Source: an uncultured Nitrospira sp. (GTDB lineage Bacteria; Nitrospirota; Nitrospiria; Nitrospirales; Nitrospiraceae). Taken from it: a stretch of 55,558 bases of DNA. Below the pieces are notes generated by a model, which had not been told where the DNA came from, searched no databases, and worked only from the letters and a program-made list of their open reading frames with translations. The stretch spans positions 1 through 55,558 of the forward strand of contig CAMLHQ010000010.1 of the NCBI GenBank assembly GCA_946479785.1, in the 5' to 3' direction. The position numbers were made by a program, and so were the translations under genes. How positions within the stretch are numbered: the first letter of the stretch is position 1; each line of letters starts with the position of its first letter. This document shows positions 42,363-50,800 of this stretch, one piece after another.

Positions 42363-44144
42363 ATGAAAGTTTCGCTACTCTTTCCACCGACCTGGCACCC
42401 TTCTCAGCCCTATCTGAGTCTCCCTTCACTGACCGGTTTCCTCGCCCAGGGCGGTGTCACGAATGTCTCTCAGCGTGATTTGGGGATCGAGCTGCTCGAC
42501 GAGGTCGTCACGAAGTCCTATGGCGTGGGCCTCTATCAAGATTTGCTGGATAAGCAGAAAGCCCTTGAGCACGAGCGGACAGGCGAAACCGGGCCGGGCA
42601 GCGCCGAGCATCTGGCGAGAATAATCGAATCCCTCGATCGGTTTCCCTACTTGATCGATCGGATCGAGCCGGCGAAGGAGACTCTCAGGAGCGAAGGCTT
42701 CTACGACATGGAAGCCTACCGGGAAAGCCTGTTTCTCATCGACAAGTGGCTGGAAGTCATCTCGACGCTCTATTTCCCGACCAGGCTCACGGTCGTCGAC
42801 AATCAATTCAGCACCTATTCGATCTACTCGTCCAAGGACTTGATGAAAGTCATCCGGGACGAGCAGCAGAATCCCTATATCCAACTGTTCCGTGAGCGAT
42901 TCCTGCCCTCCATCGTTGCGGACCATCCGGAATTGATCGGGGTGTCGATCACGGCCACCTCGCAGATCATTCCGGGTCTCACGCTGTGCCGGCTGATCAA
43001 AGAAGCGGCGCCCCACATTCATCTCACGATCGGGGGCAGCATCTTCACCCGTTTGGTGGACAATCTGCGCCGCTGTCCGAGCCTCTTCGACATCACCGAC
43101 GACATCGTGGTGTTCGAGGGCGAGACGGCGTTGCTCGAACTGGTCAACCAGATGGCGGGCAAGAAGGACTTCAGCAAAGTTCCGAATCTGATCTATCGCC
43201 AGAACGGCAAGATTAACGTGAATCAACCATTCTATTCCGAAAACGTCAACCAGCTGCCGGCGCCGAACTACGACGGCTTCCCACTCGGCCGCTATCTGTC
43301 ACCGGAACCGGTACTGCCGGTGCAATTCTCGCGCGGGTGCTACTACAAGGACTGCGCCTTCTGCGCGCTGACCCTCGATCACCAGAATTTCCGGCAGAAG
43401 GAACCAGCACGGACGATCGAGGAATTGGAATGGCTCAAGCAGCGCTACGGCGTGCGGAACTTCTTCTTCACCGACGAATGTTTCGCGCTGTCGCCGACGA
43501 AGCGGCTCTGCCAGCAGATGATCGACCGGCGCTTGGATATCCGATGGACCTGCGAGATGCGCTTCGAGAAGCATCTCACCCGTGAATTGCTGGCCTCCAT
43601 GCGGGACGCCGGTTGTCTGAAGATCGTCTTCGGGCTGGAGTCGTTCAATCAGCGCATCATGGACTTCATGAAGAAAGGCATCCAGCAGGAATGGGTCCGG
43701 CGGATCGCGAGCGACTGCGTGGATCTGGGAATTGCCGTGCACTGCTACATCATCGTCGGTTTCCCGACCGAGAAAGAAGAGGAAGCGTTGGAGACGATGA
43801 ATTTCATCGTGGAGAACAAGAAGCTGAACGAGTCCTACGGCTTCTCCTGCCAACCCTGCCTGTTCGACCTGGAAAAAGAGGCGCCGATCATGAGCGATCC
43901 TGGCGGGTACGGCATCAGGCGCATCATGCGGCCGTCCGCGGAGGATTTGAGCCTCGGATTCTTCTATGAGGTGCAGGAAGGGATGACGCCGGATCAAGCC
44001 GAGCGGCTCTATCAGCATGTATACGAGAAGATCAGCGAGGTGGTGTGCGAGCTGCCGTTCAACTACTCGATGGCGGACGGGCTCCTCTACATCGCGCGGG
44101 CCAAGGCAGAAGAGCGGCGGGCTGTTTCAGCCGCGCAGTCATAG
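42363..44144 (+). CDS. B12-binding radical SAM protein
   Basis: 593 aa. An N-terminal cobalamin-binding-type Rossmann region (LLFPPTWHPSQPYLSLP and GVSITATSQIIPG) precedes the radical SAM core with RGCYYKDCAFCAL. The iron-sulfur cysteines are at 326, 331 and 334, so spacing is C-x4-C-x2-C rather than the common C-x3-C-x2-C; several B12-type families share this. Further core motifs are FFFTDECFALSP and HCYIIVGFPTEKEEE. The substrate (methylation or rearrangement of a protein, lipid or cofactor) is unknown. It stands alone with its own candidate promoter, between NxrC-like and a membrane protein. Confidence 0.87.
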   Translation: MKVSLLFPPTWHPSQPYLSLPSLTGFLAQGGVTNVSQRDLGIELLDEVVTKSYGVGLYQDLLDKQKALEHERTGETGPGSAEHLARIIESLDRFPYLIDRIEPAKETLRSEGFYDMEAYRESLFLIDKWLEVISTLYFPTRLTVVDNQFSTYSIYSSKDLMKVIRDEQQNPYIQLFRERFLPSIVADHPELIGVSITATSQIIPGLTLCRLIKEAAPHIHLTIGGSIFTRLVDNLRRCPSLFDITDDIVVFEGETALLELVNQMAGKKDFSKVPNLIYRQNGKINVNQPFYSENVNQLPAPNYDGFPLGRYLSPEPVLPVQFSRGCYYKDCAFCALTLDHQNFRQKEPARTIEELEWLKQRYGVRNFFFTDECFALSPTKRLCQQMIDRRLDIRWTCEMRFEKHLTRELLASMRDAGCLKIVFGLESFNQRIMDFMKKGIQQEWVRRIASDCVDLGIAVHCYIIVGFPTEKEEEALETMNFIVENKKLNESYGFSCQPCLFDLEKEAPIMSDPGGYGIRRIMRPSAEDLSLGFFYEVQEGMTPDQAERLYQHVYEKISEVVCELPFNYSMADGLLYIARAKAEERRAVSAAQS

Positions 44145-44160
44145 ATTGGCAGGGTCGACG

Positions 44161-44190
44161 TTGACCGGCTTTTTGGCTGGTCTGTATAAT
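44161..44190 (+). promoter_or_regulatory. Sigma-70 promoter of the 44214 membrane protein gene
   Basis: TTGACC, 18-nt spacer, TATAAT (44185-44190), with the start codon 24 nt downstream. Confidence 0.65.
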
Positions 44191-44213
44191 CCAAATTCCA
44201 CTACGGAGCACGC

Positions 44214-45335
44214 GTGCTGGCATCAGGAACGACTATCGAACGGATCACGGGAAAGCTGAGCGATCAGCCGCTCCTGTTCCAGTACACGATCAAGCTCGTC
44301 TTGTTGGTCGCGTTTTTGGAACTGATCCTCTACCGGCTGGTGTCCCGGCTGGGGATGCATCTCAGCAAGCTGGCTGTGGACCATCAGTGGATTATTCCGA
44401 CCTTCACAGCCCTCACGGAAGTCGGTCAATGGCTGTTGAATGTCGTGGCCATTCTGCTGTTCTTGGGCCTGACGGTCGGCATGGCCAACCGGCTGGCAAG
44501 CCGAGGATTCACGGGGCTGACCCGGTTTACGGTCCCCTGCGTCGCCTTGCTGCTGTTGTTGACGATCGGATTTCTGTTCGTCCCACCGACGATGCTGGCG
44601 TCGGCCATTTATAACAGCGTGGCGTTGGCGGCGATCGTGCTGCTCATGAGCGAATACCTGGCCACGCATCATGATCGGTCCCATCGGCTGCTCGGCATCA
44701 CCTACCTTTTGGGCATTTCAGGCTGGTTGTATTACCAGATTGTCTCGACCTTCTACAGTTTCGCGGGGACCGTAGCGGCGCCGCCCATGGTCTACGAGGC
44801 GCACCGGTCCGGTGAGGCGCTCATGGTGCTGGCAAGCATCTTGGTCTTCTGGGCCTATGGGCGAGGAGTCTCGTTCCGTTCGCGGAATCAGCGGCAGCGT
44901 CACCGCGCCATCTGGTTTTGGGGCACCGCGGCGGCGATCTTTGGCGCCATGTTTTTCCTGGACTATCTCTTGAATCGGTACGATCCCGCGTTGGCGAGCA
45001 ATGTGCGCAAGGGAGCGGACGGCATCGGGTGGATTTTCCAGTTCGGGATGGGGTACACCTTTTATCTCCCGTTCGCGCTCTATATGGCCGGATTGTTGTG
45101 CTGGTCCTATACCGTCATCAAACTGTTGACGATGGGACGCCTGGCGGGATATGGCCTGGGGCTCATGTTTATCGCAGGCTATGCGCTGCTCTACTCGAAT
45201 TTAACCCTCATGGTCGTCTTGGGCGTGATGTTGCTGACGATGGATCGCTACCGGCGCGATGCAGCCGACTCGATTGTCGCATCGGAGACGCCGGTGATAG
45301 GAACGTCCGACTCACTGGTCGGCGGGCATGTGTAA
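44214..45335 (+). CDS. Polytopic membrane protein of unknown function
   Basis: 373 aa, about ten transmembrane helices, GTG start. No family recognised. Its most distinctive parts are the long hydrophobic pairs (LLLLLTIGFLFVPPTMLA, VALAAIVLLMSEYL), a His-rich loop after helix five (ATHHDRSHRLLG) and an aromatic TM segment (GWLYYQIVSTFYSF). It is expressed from a good promoter and is followed by a TPR gene 22 nt on, then tatA. Confidence 0.65.
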   Translation: MLASGTTIERITGKLSDQPLLFQYTIKLVLLVAFLELILYRLVSRLGMHLSKLAVDHQWIIPTFTALTEVGQWLLNVVAILLFLGLTVGMANRLASRGFTGLTRFTVPCVALLLLLTIGFLFVPPTMLASAIYNSVALAAIVLLMSEYLATHHDRSHRLLGITYLLGISGWLYYQIVSTFYSFAGTVAAPPMVYEAHRSGEALMVLASILVFWAYGRGVSFRSRNQRQRHRAIWFWGTAAAIFGAMFFLDYLLNRYDPALASNVRKGADGIGWIFQFGMGYTFYLPFALYMAGLLCWSYTVIKLLTMGRLAGYGLGLMFIAGYALLYSNLTLMVVLGVMLLTMDRYRRDAADSIVASETPVIGTSDSLVGGHV

Positions 45336-45357
45336 TCTTTTGCTATAGGGGCTTGTC

Positions 45358-46161
45358 ATGGACGAAACCACTTCTTCCGAACAGGGTCGTACCGCGGTAG
45401 ATCCGGGCGATCACCCGTTGAACCCGGACGAGGAAATCCTCGAACTTGAAAAACTGCTGGCCGCCGAGCCGGACGATTTTCAAGCCCGTTGCCGTTTGGG
45501 TGAACTGTATTTCAGCAAGGGCCGACTGGACGATGCGTTGGTCGAAGTGAAGAAATCGATCGAGATGGCGGAGGGGATTCGTTCGGAGATGAATCGCTCG
45601 CTCGCCATGTATTACTCGAACCTCGGCACGATTTACGCGACGAAGAACATGGCGGACGAAGCGGAAGCCGAGTTCAAGCGCGCGCTCGACGTGTTTCCAC
45701 ACGACGTCTTGGCGCTCTTCAACCTGGGCCGTCTCTGCGCCGACAAGAAAAAGTACATGGATGCCAAGGGGTATTATGAACGCCTGGTCGAGATTACGCC
45801 GGACGATCCGATGGCCTGGTACAATCTCGCTGGCGTTTACGTCGAACTCGACAATCCTCAGGTCTCTGACTACAACACGATCGACGCCGCGATTCAGTGC
45901 TATCTCAGAACGTTGGAGCTGGACCCCAAGCACTTGGAAGGCAGTTTCAAGCTGATGGAGCTGGCCTTGAATCACAAGAAGTCGGACTTGGCCATCAAGG
46001 TCATGGAAGACGCCGTCGAGCACAATGTGGACGAGCCGCTGGCCTACTACAATCTGATCAGCGTATACGACAAGTGCAAGATGTTCGAGCAGGCCGAACA
46101 GGCGCGGCAGCGGTTGAAAGAACGGTTTGCCAAGCGGAGCAAAACGAGCAGCGCATCCTGA
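45358..46161 (+). CDS. TPR-repeat protein
   Basis: 267 aa, no signal peptide. About five to six tetratricopeptide repeats, for example EFKRALDVFPHDVLALFNLG and YERLVEITPDDPMAWYNLAG, with an acidic N-terminal arm (DEEILELEKLLAAEPDDFQ). A protein-protein interaction scaffold. It is the gene before tatA, and the pair is likely co-transcribed, so an interaction with the export system or its cargo is possible. Function unknown. Confidence 0.82.
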   Translation: MDETTSSEQGRTAVDPGDHPLNPDEEILELEKLLAAEPDDFQARCRLGELYFSKGRLDDALVEVKKSIEMAEGIRSEMNRSLAMYYSNLGTIYATKNMADEAEAEFKRALDVFPHDVLALFNLGRLCADKKKYMDAKGYYERLVEITPDDPMAWYNLAGVYVELDNPQVSDYNTIDAAIQCYLRTLELDPKHLEGSFKLMELALNHKKSDLAIKVMEDAVEHNVDEPLAYYNLISVYDKCKMFEQAEQARQRLKERFAKRSKTSSAS

Positions 46162-46188
46162 TTCACCCTTTTTCCGGAGGAACACACC

Positions 46189-46461
46189 ATGTTTGGGAGT
46201 ATGGGTTTTACCGAGCTGCTTCTGATTCTCTTCATCGTGTTGATCATTTTCGGCGCCGGCAAGTTGCCGCAATTGGGAGAAGGTCTGGGCAAGGCCATCA
46301 AAGGTTTCAAAAAGTCCGTGCATGAAGCGGAGGCCATCGAAGCCGAGGCGGAAGCCGCGCAGCAGCAACAACAGCAGATGGCAGCGCCTCAGCAGGCCAT
46401 CCCGACGGCCCCGGCGTCGGGGATGGAACAACCTGCGGCCCAGCCGGCGACGCGCGCTTAG
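46189..46461 (+). CDS. tatA: Twin-arginine translocation protein TatA/E
   Basis: 90 aa. GGAGGAA ribosome-binding site before ATG 46189. The short N-terminal helix ([20 protein letters not shown]) is followed by the [20 protein letters not shown] hinge and amphipathic helix of TatA, then a Gln/Ala-rich tail with a run of about six Gln. It forms the pore of the twin-arginine system that exports folded cofactor-containing proteins. Next to a molybdoenzyme chaperone and a Tat-like ferredoxin this fits. tatB and tatC are not in the window. Confidence 0.9.
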   Translation: MFGSMGFTELLLILFIVLIIFGAGKLPQLGEGLGKAIKGFKKSVHEAEAIEAEAEAAQQQQQQMAAPQQAIPTAPASGMEQPAAQPATRA

Positions 46462-46484
46462 GCGCCGAGATCGGCACGGACAAC

Positions 46485-47738
46485 ATGGAAACCGAACTTC
46501 AGCTCGCAGTCGGGTATATCGAGACCTTCGCGGGAAACGGTAAGGCACGCAGCACCGGCGACGGCAAGCGAGCCGTGAAGGCCGGAATTCCTCTGCCGCA
46601 TCATGCCGCGCTGGACAAGGAGGAGCGCTGGCTCTACTTCGCCGAGTCCGGATCCGACCGTGTCCGCCGCGTGAATCTCCAAGAGGGTACGCTGCACAAC
46701 TTCGCGGGCATCGGCGAAACCTGCTATAGCGGCGACGACGGGCTCTGTGGCGAAGCCGGCTTGTATCTCCCGCTCGACATCGCCTTCGATTCCCAAAACC
46801 ATCTCTATATCTGCGACTCCGGCAGCAACCGGATCAGAAAAGTCGATCGCGAGACCGGAGTGATCACCACGGTGGTCGGCACCGGACAGCATGGATTCAA
46901 CGGCGACGGGCCTGCCCTGGAGGTCAATCTGACCTGGCCGGCGGCGATGGCCTTCGACAAAGACGACGTTCTGTATATCGCCGATACCCAAGCCCATAAG
47001 ATCCGCCGCTACGATCCGCGCACCGGCATCGTCACGACGATCGCCGGGACCTGGACCGCGGAAGACGATGCGCGCGAGCAGCCATTGGTCGCACGCAATC
47101 TGGTCGTCCTCTCCGGCGACGCCATCGGGATCGACTTCAGCGACGATCATGGCTGGCTGATGCCCGTCTGTTCGGACGGTTTGGACATGTCGATGTATTT
47201 GGACGACGGGAAGCCTGCCATGGAAGCCCGCCTGTACGACGTCGTCGGCATCGCGGTGGACAGCAAGGGCGACGTCGTCATCGTCGACAAGGGCAGCAAC
47301 CGGGTCAGAAAGATCGATCGCACCACCGGCATCATCTCGACGTTGGCCGGGGTGTGCCGCTACGGCTACGACGGCGACAACAAACCGGCGACGCGCGCGA
47401 TGCTCCATGCGCCGGAAGCCGTGGTCTTCGACGCGCAGGACAACCTCTACGTGTCCGACACGATGAATCATCGCGTGCGCAAAGTGGACGCCGTGACCGG
47501 AGTCATCACCACCGTGGCGGGGAACGGCGACAGCGGCTACGAAGACAAGAACATGGGCGGCTGCGGCGCCGCGCGGTTCGTGGCCAAGGAATCGGCCGGA
47601 GGGCTTAAGCACGGCGACGGTCTGCTCGGCATCGAAGCGGTCGTGAATTCTCCTGTCGGGCTCGCGATCGACTCCCTCGGACATCTCTATATCTGCGAGC
47701 GGGGCGAAAACAAAATTCGCCGCGTGCGTCTTTGGTAG
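46485..47738 (+). CDS. NHL-repeat protein
   Basis: 417 aa without a signal peptide. Repeats of about 50-60 residues with the NHL pattern (DSQNHLYICDSGSNRIRKVD, KDDVLYIADTQAHKIRRYD, DSKGDVVIVDKGSNRVRKID, DAQDNLYVSDTMNHRVRKVD, DSLGHLYICERGENKIRRVR) make a six-bladed propeller. Each is preceded by a TIAGxGxxGxxGD linker. Usually binding proteins. Starts 23 nt after tatA. Confidence 0.87.
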   Translation: METELQLAVGYIETFAGNGKARSTGDGKRAVKAGIPLPHHAALDKEERWLYFAESGSDRVRRVNLQEGTLHNFAGIGETCYSGDDGLCGEAGLYLPLDIAFDSQNHLYICDSGSNRIRKVDRETGVITTVVGTGQHGFNGDGPALEVNLTWPAAMAFDKDDVLYIADTQAHKIRRYDPRTGIVTTIAGTWTAEDDAREQPLVARNLVVLSGDAIGIDFSDDHGWLMPVCSDGLDMSMYLDDGKPAMEARLYDVVGIAVDSKGDVVIVDKGSNRVRKIDRTTGIISTLAGVCRYGYDGDNKPATRAMLHAPEAVVFDAQDNLYVSDTMNHRVRKVDAVTGVITTVAGNGDSGYEDKNMGGCGAARFVAKESAGGLKHGDGLLGIEAVVNSPVGLAIDSLGHLYICERGENKIRRVRLW

Positions 47739-47757
47739 AAACCCGAAGCCGCTCCGA

Positions 47758-47786
47758 TTGGTCGCGCTGTAGTTTTGTGCTATTGT
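47758..47786 (+). promoter_or_regulatory. Weak candidate promoter for the second NxrC-like gene
   Basis: TTGGTC, 17-nt spacer, TATTGT, directly before a family 1 repeat and 115 nt ahead of the start codon. Confidence 0.3.
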
Positions 47787-47817
47787 GACATCGTCGTACC
47801 CGGCATTGTAGTTCAGC

Positions 47818-47880
47818 AGGCTGTTCAGAAAGGCCGCAGCAAGCGAAGAAAACGTAGCCGGCGGACTTTATCAACAGCCT
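47818..47880. repeat. Dispersed inverted-repeat element, family 1, copy B (short)
   Basis: 63 bp. The ends AGGCTGTTCAGAAAGGCCG and (reverse complement) AGGCTGTTGATAAAGTCCG match at 16 of 19 positions. It lies between the NHL and NxrC-like genes. It is a compact version in which the two arms are almost adjacent. Confidence 0.65.
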
Positions 47881-47900
47881 TGGTCGGTTGAGGGCCCTGC

Positions 47901-48731
47901 ATGGTGCGCAAGACGACGAAGACCGCTTCCCGCCCTCTCGTATTCTTGTTCCTCTGTATCCTGGTCGTGGCCGGAGTCTTCGGAGGCTTGGGAATTCCCC
48001 TCGTCAGCTCCGAAGGCATGGTCATCCGCGCGCATTTTGTCGAAGGCGATCTGCCGACGACCCCGGAAGATGCGGCGTGGTCCAAGATTCCTCCGATGAC
48101 TCTTCCTCTCAGCGGGCAGGTGATCACCAGGCCGGTCTGGCCCGAGCCGACCGCCCGCGCTTTGACCGTGCGAGTTCTTCACAATGGCGCGGACCTCGCG
48201 TTTCTGCTGGAATGGCAAGACAACACCAAAAACGACCGCCTCACTCCCGGGACGTTTCGCGACGGCGTCGCCATCGGGCTCCCGCTCGGCGATGCGCCGG
48301 CCTTTTTCTGCATGGGGCAACTGGATCACTACATCAACATTTGGCATTGGAAAGCCGATTGGCAGAGCGACATCGACCGTCGGGCATCGCGGAGTATGGA
48401 CAAGCAGCGGGAAGGGGTCCGGACCTTCGAAGTCATTCCGCGCCGCGTGTCTTCGGTTGAGGACCTGATCGGCGGAGGGTTCAGTACCCTCACGACGAAG
48501 GAAAAGCAAGGCCGCGTGCAGGGCAAAGCGACGTGGAAAGACGGCGTCTGGCACGTGGTGATGCGCAGACCATTGGTGAGCGAGGAGCAGGAAAACGAAG
48601 CCAAGTTGATTCCCGGTCGCGTGCAAACGGTCGCATTCGCAGTCTGGAACGGGGAGAACAAGGAACGGAACGGTCAAAAAGCAGTTGCGCCGTGGTTCCA
48701 ATTGGTGATCGACCCGATTGCGAAAATATAA
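47901..48731 (+). CDS. NxrC-like heme-b protein, second copy
   Basis: 276 aa. A signal segment (FLFLCILVVAGVFGGLGIPL) is followed by the same domain as the 41170 protein: EDAAWSKIPPMTLPLSGQ, LAFLLEWQDNTKNDRL, PAFFCMGQ (Met ligand candidate), TLTTKEKQGRVQGKATW and VVMRRPLVS. It lacks the tryptophan/proline-rich insert seen in the longer copy and is about 40 residues shorter. Nitrospira species carry several candidate gamma subunits; which one partners NxrA/NxrB cannot be decided here. Confidence 0.85.
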   Translation: MVRKTTKTASRPLVFLFLCILVVAGVFGGLGIPLVSSEGMVIRAHFVEGDLPTTPEDAAWSKIPPMTLPLSGQVITRPVWPEPTARALTVRVLHNGADLAFLLEWQDNTKNDRLTPGTFRDGVAIGLPLGDAPAFFCMGQLDHYINIWHWKADWQSDIDRRASRSMDKQREGVRTFEVIPRRVSSVEDLIGGGFSTLTTKEKQGRVQGKATWKDGVWHVVMRRPLVSEEQENEAKLIPGRVQTVAFAVWNGENKERNGQKAVAPWFQLVIDPIAKI

Positions 48732-48805
48732 GGTTCGTGGTGTGATGAAATCGAGGATTCATTGGAGCGGACCACAGGTGATCGTGAAATCGCGAGGCGC
48801 ACACG

Positions 48806-49291
48806 TTGGAGGATAATCGCAAGACGTTCGCAGACGGTACAACGAGGGCCCTTCGCCTGGGAAGGGCCCTTGTTGTGTGCGCACTCATGATCGTTGGGTT
48901 CTCCGGTGCGCCGGCTTACGCTCAGAAGAATGGCGGCGATCAGCAGTCCATGACGGTCGACGAGGCGGCGAAGCTGGGCGAAGAGTTCGGAGTCGTCGTC
49001 GGCGACGTCGACGAAGCGATTCAAAAAGAGCTCAACCTCCAGCGGCCGCAAGGGGTCGCTGTGTTCGAAGTGATCGGGAATTCACGGGCCGACTATGCGG
49101 GGATCAAGGTGCGCTCGGTTATCAAGGAGATCGACAAGCACGAGATCAAGGACATGGTCGAATTCGGGCGGGCGATCAAGAAAGCCATGCATGAATGTAA
49201 CTTTACGGTCGGGACCTATGAAACGGCCGACCCTGGCGATCCGGTCGGATGGGGCGTCAACTTTCACTTTGTCGGCTGCAAGCGGGATTAG
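48806..49291 (+). CDS. Exported PDZ-like protein
   Basis: About 161 aa from a TTG at 48806, the only rare-start option giving a full signal peptide (ALVVCALMIVGFSGAPAYAQ). The mature part contains a partial PDZ-like fold (GVAVFEVIGNSRADYAGIKVRSVIKEID followed by a helix) and ends in a tail with two Cys. No protease domain. A perfect hairpin at 48845-48870 lies inside the first codons, so a start further in (GTG 48875 or ATG 48887) cannot be ruled out. Function unknown; PDZ domains bind C-termini of partners in the periplasm. Confidence 0.6.
   Translation: MEDNRKTFADGTTRALRLGRALVVCALMIVGFSGAPAYAQKNGGDQQSMTVDEAAKLGEEFGVVVGDVDEAIQKELNLQRPQGVAVFEVIGNSRADYAGIKVRSVIKEIDKHEIKDMVEFGRAIKKAMHECNFTVGTYETADPGDPVGWGVNFHFVGCKRD
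48845..48870 (+). terminator. Perfect hairpin near the 5' end of the PDZ-like gene
   Basis: Perfect 10-bp inverted repeat AGGGCCCTTC/GAAGGGCCCT around a 6-nt loop, followed by TGTTGTGTG. It may be a terminator or attenuator of the upstream NxrC-like gene, or it may control translation of the PDZ-like gene. The U-tract is poor. Confidence 0.45.
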
Positions 49292-49457
49292 GATGTTGAA
49301 AAAGGCACTCTTCTCACCCGCCCAGCCCAAGCGCGCCGTGGCGCGCTTTTCACCAGGCTTTGTTCTCGCATCGCCTAATGTTGCGGCTCACCGCGGAAAG
49401 AAGCGTCTCGGCGCTTCGGGGTTGGGTGGGTGAAAAAAGACGGCTTTTTGAACATCC
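49291..49457. repeat. Dispersed inverted-repeat element, family 1, copy C
   Basis: 167 bp bounded by GGATGTTGAAAAAGGC and (reverse complement) GGATGTTCAAAAAGCC. It begins on the last base of the preceding stop codon. Inside, CACCCGCCCAGCCC mirrors GGGTTGGGTGGGTG near the other end, so the whole element is a long imperfect palindrome. It is related to copies A and D through GCGTCTCGGCGC. Confidence 0.75.
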
Positions 49458-49494
49458 TATAAATCGAGATGGTTTGTTGAGACGGTTCTGAGAT

Positions 49495-50790
49495 ATGCGA
49501 ATCGGACGAAGAATAGCCGCAACGGTCTTTCTGCTCCTGATCATTGGTATCAACGGCCTCTACCACGAACGGGCCATTGCTCAGAAGGCCGATGGAAAGG
49601 CGCCGTCCGATTGGATTGAGGACATCGAAAAGATCTTCATTCGATCCGAAGAGTGCAAGCAATGTCACGATCGCCATTATGAAGAGTGGAAAGGCGCGCG
49701 GGAACAGACACCGGATCTGAAGACCTTCGGCCGCGTGGATGCAGCGCTGCTGCACGGCACGTCGCTGGAGTCGCCTGTCTTTCGTACGGTGCTAGGCGTC
49801 TGGCTGCAGACAAATCCGACGACGGAAGAACGCAAGCGCTGCTTGTCCTGTCATGTGCCCTCGACGACGGTGTTCCCACAGTATGTCGAAAAGATCAACG
49901 CCCAAGTATTGGGCGGGAAGCCGCAGATTGAAGGCATCGGATGCGCCTCCTGCCACTTGATCAAGTCGATCGAATCGACGATGGCTCCGCCGCCGACTTT
50001 CAAAATCGAACCGGGCAAGACGATGCACGGGCCCTACGCCGATCCGGAGGAAAATCTCGTCCACCCGGCCGACCAGGTGTCCCTATTTCGCGGCGCAAGT
50101 TATTGCGCGTCGTGTCATTTCGACAAAGTAAAAGATGTGACGCAAAAGGATCTGCCGGGGGAAATTCTGCAAGGCACGATCTGCCAGGATTGCCACATGG
50201 AGCCGTCGACCGGCAGTTCGACCTCGAAGCGGGGTGCCATGACCCGCTCGATCGGGCGCCATTATTTCCGGGGAGTCGTCATACCGGGCATCTTGCTCAA
50301 GAACCGCAATTTGCAGGCCGAGTGGATGCCCCGCATCGACATCGACAGCACCAAGTCCTCGGCCAAGGTTGAGGGGACGACGTTGGTGAAGGTCGGCAGT
50401 TTGCCCCACAGCTTTCCCGATGGCGATCCGGTCCTCAAGCAGTTCTTTCTGGTGATCGCCGTGAAAGATGCGAAAGGCAAAGTGTTGGCTGAAGAGACGA
50501 AACAATTCGGCCTGCCGTACGACAAGATTCTTCGCGGGCCGATTCCCGATCCCTTTATCAAGGGAGGGAACACGAGGAAGGTGCCCTTCTCGCTGGCGAT
50601 TCCGTCCGGTTCGACGCCGGCCTCGATCGAGGCGGTGCTGAACTATGCGTTGATTCCGACGCCTGAGCCGGCCCTGAAGGACAAATATCTGGCGACCCTC
50701 GCGAATGACAAAGAGCGGGAGAGCGCAAAGAAGATTTTCGAGGAATACACCCAGCCCCGGATGCTGACCTACCGGGCCAAGACCCTTTGA
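49495..50790 (+). CDS. Pentaheme cytochrome c, cytochrome c554-like (copy 1)
   Basis: 431 aa. A signal peptide is predicted from MRIGRR through the hydrophobic LLIIGINGLY. Five c-type heme sites: CKQCH, CLSCH, CASCH, CASCH and CQDCH, with extra His residues suitable as distal ligands (for example RHYEEW after the first). The C-terminal third is beta-rich without heme. It is one of a tandem pair. It may be an electron carrier or reduce nitrogen or sulfur oxides, but no catalytic lysine-type site is evident. The family is tentative. Confidence 0.83.
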   Translation: MRIGRRIAATVFLLLIIGINGLYHERAIAQKADGKAPSDWIEDIEKIFIRSEECKQCHDRHYEEWKGAREQTPDLKTFGRVDAALLHGTSLESPVFRTVLGVWLQTNPTTEERKRCLSCHVPSTTVFPQYVEKINAQVLGGKPQIEGIGCASCHLIKSIESTMAPPPTFKIEPGKTMHGPYADPEENLVHPADQVSLFRGASYCASCHFDKVKDVTQKDLPGEILQGTICQDCHMEPSTGSSTSKRGAMTRSIGRHYFRGVVIPGILLKNRNLQAEWMPRIDIDSTKSSAKVEGTTLVKVGSLPHSFPDGDPVLKQFFLVIAVKDAKGKVLAEETKQFGLPYDKILRGPIPDPFIKGGNTRKVPFSLAIPSGSTPASIEAVLNYALIPTPEPALKDKYLATLANDKERESAKKIFEEYTQPRMLTYRAKTL

Positions 50791-50800
50791 TGGTTACGAC

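Noticed and set aside
45343..47684. Two minus-strand frames of about 400 aa under the TPR, tatA and NHL genes
   Set aside because: They run opposite to three clearly recognisable genes, with Arg/Val/His-rich shadow composition.
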